Shown piece by piece: positions 7,101 to 8,648 of a stretch of DNA of 8,648 bases (its first letter is position 1; each line of letters starts with the position of its first letter). The position numbers and the translations under genes were made by a program. A model generated the notes under the pieces. It was given only the letters and a program-made list of their open reading frames with translations, was not told where the DNA came from and searched no databases. Source of the DNA: Draconibacterium sp. (GTDB lineage: Bacteria; Bacteroidota; Bacteroidia; Bacteroidales; Prolixibacteraceae); the NCBI GenBank assembly GCA_015493625.1, contig WGCT01000375.1, positions 1 to 8,648 of the forward strand, given 5' to 3'.

Positions 7101-7809
7101 ACAAGACTCAGTACATGTAATTCCGGGGGTAATTAACGCAACACATTTCGACATGGGTGGCGAAGGAATTGGTTATCACGATTACGACGATTCAAACAAT
7201 GGCAACGGAATTAGGCAAGATGAAGCCGTTGACACAGAGTTCCGGATAAAAGAAGGCTCGATTGGAGGTATACAAACCGGAGAGTGGCTGGAATACACAG
7301 TCAATGTTCAGGAAGAGGGAAACTATACTTTTAAAATTCTATTTGCAACTCCTTCGCGCTCTGGCAAATTTCATATAACAATGAATGGAATAGATATAAC
7401 TGGAATTACAGATGTGAGAATTACCGGCGACTTTAATAAATTCAAGGCAACCACAATAGAAAATATAGCACTTGAAAAAGGTGAACAAATTATGCGCATA
7501 TCTTTCGATTATGCATTTTATAACATGGGCACCATCTCCATTAGCAAATTAACTGGATCTTATGTTGGAACAAACAATCAGCAGAAAAATATTAAAGTTT
7601 TTCCAAATCCGGCACAAAACAAACTTTCGGTTACAGGATATCAAGCAATCAATAAGTATTGCATTCAAACAATTAGTGGGCAGATTGTTAAAAAAGGCGA
7701 TTTCTCAAATAGTTCAACCATCGATATTACTTCTTTGCCAAGAGGTAACTATCTGGTTTTTTTAAGAGGAGATAGTTTCAATATCGCTAAAAAAGTTATT
7801 AAACTTTGA
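4141..7809 (+). CDS. Secreted multimodular enzyme: parallel beta-helix + GH5-like barrel + BIG2 + CBM6 + T9SS tail
   Basis: The 1222-residue protein starts at ATG 4141, which gives a clear signal peptide (MLKGYIFVLIAILFPNFAFS, cleavage likely before Q21). Domains in order: right-handed parallel beta-helix (about 25-585; GDGSSGSPFLTI opening, EWYWGNDTLYY at 220-230, WDLGIIYTYGADG at 409-421, PDIGAYEYG at 577-585); GH5-like (beta/alpha)8 barrel (about 598-890); BIG2 Ig-like domain (about 893-977); CBM6 (about 989-1138; FDMGGEGIGYHDYD, GEWLEYTVNV); type A T9SS sorting domain (about 1149-1222; VFPNPAQNKLSV, LPRGNYLVFL). In the barrel, R649, H694, H801, nucleophile candidate E824 (CTEWN) and a W-rich strand near 859-865 fit GH5. 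The acid/base candidate E735 sits in VSEPT rather than the usual NEP. Known of the families: beta-helix proteins include lyases and glycosidases, GH5 cleaves beta-glycosidic bonds, and CBM6 binds polysaccharide. Inference: an exported enzyme attacking one complex glycan with two activities. Substrate unknown. Confidence 0.93.
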   Translation: MLKGYIFVLIAILFPNFAFSQNIIVSQSEGTVEGDGSSGSPFLTITQAVSSATGGDVIYLKDGIFRETVQIEKSNITITTDNKNVFITGTDLFEGFEDTGNSIYKVYAPNEVTQLFVDGIPQVKAKYPNQPVDTNLFNFTTIEVQFSGSSVTSNEITQPDGFFNGATIWMLTGHRWVAGTAKISSQTGNVLKLNNLSFNYGGPGIAFISNCKNCLDNDGEWYWGNDTLYYKNSTIDINNSVIEGKTRETLFNIKKAENIKINGVNGYAGNILFYKTKGCKLSNGTFKYLTDYDYIKKGSSYARASYGSIASYGLGVALFGVGDTVSNCEISWSAGDCVTQYGMRNIVLRSTIHDANYRATDCSAVTICGYQNKILRCEIYNAGRDLISAGGAGRFKIKYNKLYRCGLLAWDLGIIYTYGADGDNAEIAFNHISKAYSGNPDPTWGAVGVYLDNGSSNYLVHHNVIHDIKGMGIQYNYPAYNLRAYNNTIFRTVRDMGFVGSDKPGFIVGKCKMYNNYSDKRLLSNSWVDNKKNVVRSTDYLQDRDNGNYMLKPNSALIDLGMDIDELRNIPFSGKAPDIGAYEYGRIPWTVGPDSEIEVANDYYCLKDTAGNVLRGTPMVLGKTLAESVTFATDVKNWKTIKNNGFNTIRVCWVDPWYKDRGEENWTVSEVLPYFDKCVQNATETGMNVIINYHNVNAQQNYDTDFNFELEKEFWDSIAPRYKDNELVLYEIVSEPTSKMSDYLNSTFKQNLLYIYKTIRVAAPNREILMFSFGSIKKDIINIVKYYRDSLDWNKTSVAYHMYNTNSSYAIRALMGDYRVICTEWNYNHIGKLPGNGKIQEVDGYKQNSQALEKLGSSWVDWRDWDDTTLNEIDTLIFDAKTKGYWWGKPAAGVRVTGIKLLQDSVTINWNSTKQLTAIVSPALAENQNIIWTSSDTISATVNQNGEVTSKISNNNMATITATSADGGFSATCNVKNIKPAGKRPYPQDSVHVIPGVINATHFDMGGEGIGYHDYDDSNNGNGIRQDEAVDTEFRIKEGSIGGIQTGEWLEYTVNVQEEGNYTFKILFATPSRSGKFHITMNGIDITGITDVRITGDFNKFKATTIENIALEKGEQIMRISFDYAFYNMGTISISKLTGSYVGTNNQQKNIKVFPNPAQNKLSVTGYQAINKYCIQTISGQIVKKGDFSNSSTIDITSLPRGNYLVFLRGDSFNIAKKVIKL
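4213..5895 (+). other. Right-handed parallel beta-helix domain
   Basis: This part of the enzyme (residues about 25-585) opens with the GDGSSGSPFLTI...A...GGDVIYLKDG pattern typical of DUF1565/pectate-lyase-fold proteins. It continues with many short rungs of the form (N/S)x(I/V)xxxx(I/V)(H/Y)(D/N), for example NCEISWSAGD, RSTIHDANY, RCEIYNAGRD, YNKLYRCG, FNHISKAYSG, HNVIHDIKG and NNTIFRTV. A domain that includes EWYW...LYYK followed by a long helix with WDLGIIYTYGADG recurs in uncharacterised bacterial glycan-active proteins (recalled, not searched). Acidic residues D361, D384, D410 and D421 lie in the best conserved-looking rungs and are candidates for catalysis. No known lyase or glycosidase signature was matched, so the activity is open. 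Confidence 0.8.
5932..6810 (+). other. GH5-like (clan GH-A) domain with altered acid/base motif
   Basis: Residues about 598-890 begin with the cellulase-type opening (YYCLKDTAGNVLRGTPMVLG, which resembles 'xGxxLRGxxxxG'). The barrel landmarks follow in the right order and spacing: NTIRVCW (R649), NVIINYHN (H694), LYEIVSEPT (E735), VAYHMYN (H801), VICTEWNYN (E824) and SSWVDWRDWDD near 857-867. E735 and E824 are the expected acid/base and nucleophile. Ser734 replaces the Asn that nearly all GH5 enzymes have there; the codon is AGT, one transition from AAT. It may be a divergent active subfamily or an impaired, binding-only barrel. Confidence 0.8.
7105..7554 (+). other. CBM6 carbohydrate-binding module
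   Basis: Residues about 989-1138 follow the CBM6 consensus closely: VIPGVINATHFDMGGEG, YHDYDDSNNGN, RQDEAVDTEF, IGGIQTGEWLEYTVNV, GNYTFKILFATPSRSGKFH, the G(I/V)D(I/V)TGI strand and FDYAFYNMGTISI. The strong conservation suggests it still binds glycan. It sits after a BIG2 domain (TGIKLLQDSVTINWNSTKQL, bases about 6817-7071) that probably spaces it from the barrel. Confidence 0.9.
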
Positions 7810-7844
7810 GTAACAAAAAAAATTATTGCATATGCGAAATAGTT

Positions 7845-7887
7845 TAGCTTCAAATTTTTTGTGAAGCATGCCAATTATTAGTTTTTT
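7845..7887 (+). terminator. Possible weak terminator hairpin after the beta-helix/GH5-like gene
   Basis: The arms gcttca (7847-7852) and tgaagc (7862-7867) form a 6-bp stem around a T-rich 9-base loop. A run of six Ts follows only after a 14-base gap (7882-7887). It is weaker and less canonical than the hairpin at 3961, so termination here is uncertain and some read-through into the sigma gene is possible. Confidence 0.25.
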
Positions 7888-7891
7888 CGTT

Positions 7892-7899
7892 TACATTTG
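7892..7899 (+). promoter_or_regulatory. Bacteroidota -7 promoter element upstream of the ECF sigma gene
   Basis: tacatttg matches the TAnnTTTG -7 consensus of the Bacteroidota housekeeping sigma factor exactly. No TTG/TTTG -33 element lies at the usual 17-23 base spacing; the nearest TTTG (7858-7861) is 30 bases away. The element is 6 bases from the ATG at 7906, so initiation would fall at or next to the start codon. Confidence 0.45.
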
Positions 7900-7905
7900 C
7901 GATTG

Positions 7906-8502
7906 ATGTTTAATCGGCTAACTAAAAATGAACTTAAATCGGGAAACCCGGAAGCTTTCAAAGAGGTGTTTCGCGTGTTGTACCCACGTTTAAAAGGGTA
8001 TTGCAGTCTCTTTATCCATAACGAAGACCAGATTGAGGATATAATTCAGGAAAGTTTTATTACACTTTGGGAGAAGCACGACACTATAAAACCCGACAAA
8101 TCAGTTGAAAGTCTTGTTTTTGTAATCGTACGAAATCGCTGTTTAAATTACCTAAAAAAAGAGAAATTAAACAATAATCGAGTAAATCTTGACAATATAA
8201 ATATTGAGGAACTTCAATATTTATATCAATTAGATTTTACCAATAAGGAAGAAAAGAGTGTTGAAGAGTTGCTGATAGAGTCTTTCCAAAAGGCTGTAAA
8301 CGAACTTCCCGATAAAATGAAACTGGTATTTACAAAATGTAAGATAGAAGGCAAAAAACAGAAAGAAGTTGCCGAAGAGCTGGGTATTAGTTTGAAAATG
8401 GTAGAGAAGCATATTTCAAAATCGAAACAACAAATTCGTAAAGCTTTAACTTTACAATACCCTACATTACTTATTTTAATCGCTTTTTTAATCGATCGAT
8501 AA
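7906..8502 (+). CDS. ECF-type RNA polymerase sigma-70 factor (FecI-like, Bacteroidota expansion family)
   Basis: The 198-residue protein from ATG 7906 has the usual length of an ECF sigma factor. Region 2 covers about residues 14-85 (AFKEVFRVLYPRLKGYC, EDQIEDIIQESFITLWEKHD, VRNRCLNYLKK), which binds core polymerase and the -10 element. Region 4 covers about 126-182 (NELPDKMKLVFTKCKIEGKK, then the helix-turn-helix KEVAEELGISLKMVEKHISK), which reads the -35 element. The ATG is preferred to the in-frame TTG at 7897 because MFNRLTKNELKSGNPEAF is a normal ECF opening and the TTG lies inside the -7 element. The protein ends in a hydrophobic tail (LLILIAFLIDR, 188-198). Family knowledge: such factors are held by a FecR-type anti-sigma and released by a TonB-dependent transducer to activate SusC/D-type loci. 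No anti-sigma is visible before the window ends. Codon use resembles the neighbours. Confidence 0.93.
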   Translation: MFNRLTKNELKSGNPEAFKEVFRVLYPRLKGYCSLFIHNEDQIEDIIQESFITLWEKHDTIKPDKSVESLVFVIVRNRCLNYLKKEKLNNNRVNLDNINIEELQYLYQLDFTNKEEKSVEELLIESFQKAVNELPDKMKLVFTKCKIEGKKQKEVAEELGISLKMVEKHISKSKQQIRKALTLQYPTLLILIAFLIDR

Positions 8503-8648
8503 ATTCAATTTAGCAAATTTATAAAAGTTAGAGGCGAAGCAACGTTGGGCATACAAATCCGACCAATATCAGTTTACACCAGTCAAGCTTATTTGTAAAA
8601 TCTTAATCAGTATATTTTTTTTAAATTTCATGTAACAACAAGGTAGGG
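8503..8648. other. Non-coding stretch downstream of the sigma gene, running off the window
   Basis: No start of more than a few codons is seen in these 146 bases. The DNA is AT-rich and has a T-run (tattttttttaaattt, near 8612-8627) followed by aacaaggtagggg-like sequence cut at the window edge (aaggtaggg, 8640-8648). From memory, GTAGGG-type motifs sit in leaders upstream of FecR-like anti-sigma genes in Bacteroidota, so this may be the leader or promoter of a regulated downstream operon. That recognition is weak. No terminator hairpin is evident after the sigma stop codon. Confidence 0.3.

Noticed and set aside
7562..7765. 67-residue + strand frame inside the enzyme gene
   Set aside because: It overlaps the T9SS tail in another frame and has no start context or motif.
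7828..7835. gcatatgc palindrome between the enzyme and sigma genes
   Set aside because: It is an 8-bp self-complementary word expected by chance in AT-rich DNA, and no partner site was seen.
7897..7899. TTG as start of the sigma factor
   Set aside because: It lies within the TAnnTTTG element, and the ATG nine bases later gives a standard ECF N-terminus.
8491..8500. atcgatcgat palindrome at the end of the sigma gene
   Set aside because: It is only 10 bp, in coding sequence spanning the last codons, with no second copy to suggest an operator.
1..8648. CRISPR array, tRNA/rRNA genes, insertion sequences
   Set aside because: No regularly spaced repeats, RNA gene signatures, transposase frames or terminal inverted repeats were seen on either strand.

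Overview
The window looks like a chromosomal segment of a Bacteroidota bacterium, probably a polysaccharide-degrading member of the Marinilabiliales/Prolixibacteraceae type; the lineage is an inference. The grounds are AT-rich DNA, two very large secreted proteins ending in type A sorting domains of the type IX secretion system (T9SS), starts without a clear Shine-Dalgarno sequence, and an ECF sigma factor of the kind that controls polysaccharide-utilisation loci in this phylum. All three intact genes are on the + strand.

Region 1 (1-3927) is the body and 3' end of a gene whose start lies outside the window. The frame is open from the first base and begins with what looks like the end of a signal peptide. 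The 1308 visible residues hold two extended lamin-tail-like modules, seven beta-sandwich-type repeats and a T9SS tail. No catalytic motif was recognised, so it reads as a surface or adhesive protein. A strong terminator-like hairpin follows at 3961-3996.

Region 2 (3928-4140) is intergenic. Besides the hairpin it holds a short coding relic (4020-4082). It aligns at 12 of 20 residues with the end of the beta-helix domain of the next gene and looks like the last trace of a lost paralogue.

Region 3 (4141-7809) encodes a complete 1222-residue modular enzyme: signal peptide, right-handed parallel beta-helix, GH5-like TIM barrel, BIG2 Ig-like domain, CBM6 and T9SS tail. Fusion of a beta-helix with a GH5-like barrel is unusual. 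So is Ser in place of the near-invariant Asn before the acid/base Glu.

Region 4 (7906-8502) encodes an ECF sigma factor with a hydrophobic C-terminal tail. A perfect Bacteroidota -7 element lies so close to its ATG that the transcript may be leaderless. The last 146 bases carry no gene; they may lead into a FecR-type anti-sigma or SusC/D genes beyond the edge.

Together the genes suggest the edge of a polysaccharide-degradation locus: a secreted or cell-surface adhesive protein, a two-domain carbohydrate-active enzyme with its own CBM, and a regulator that probably controls genes further downstream. The substrate cannot be read from the sequence.
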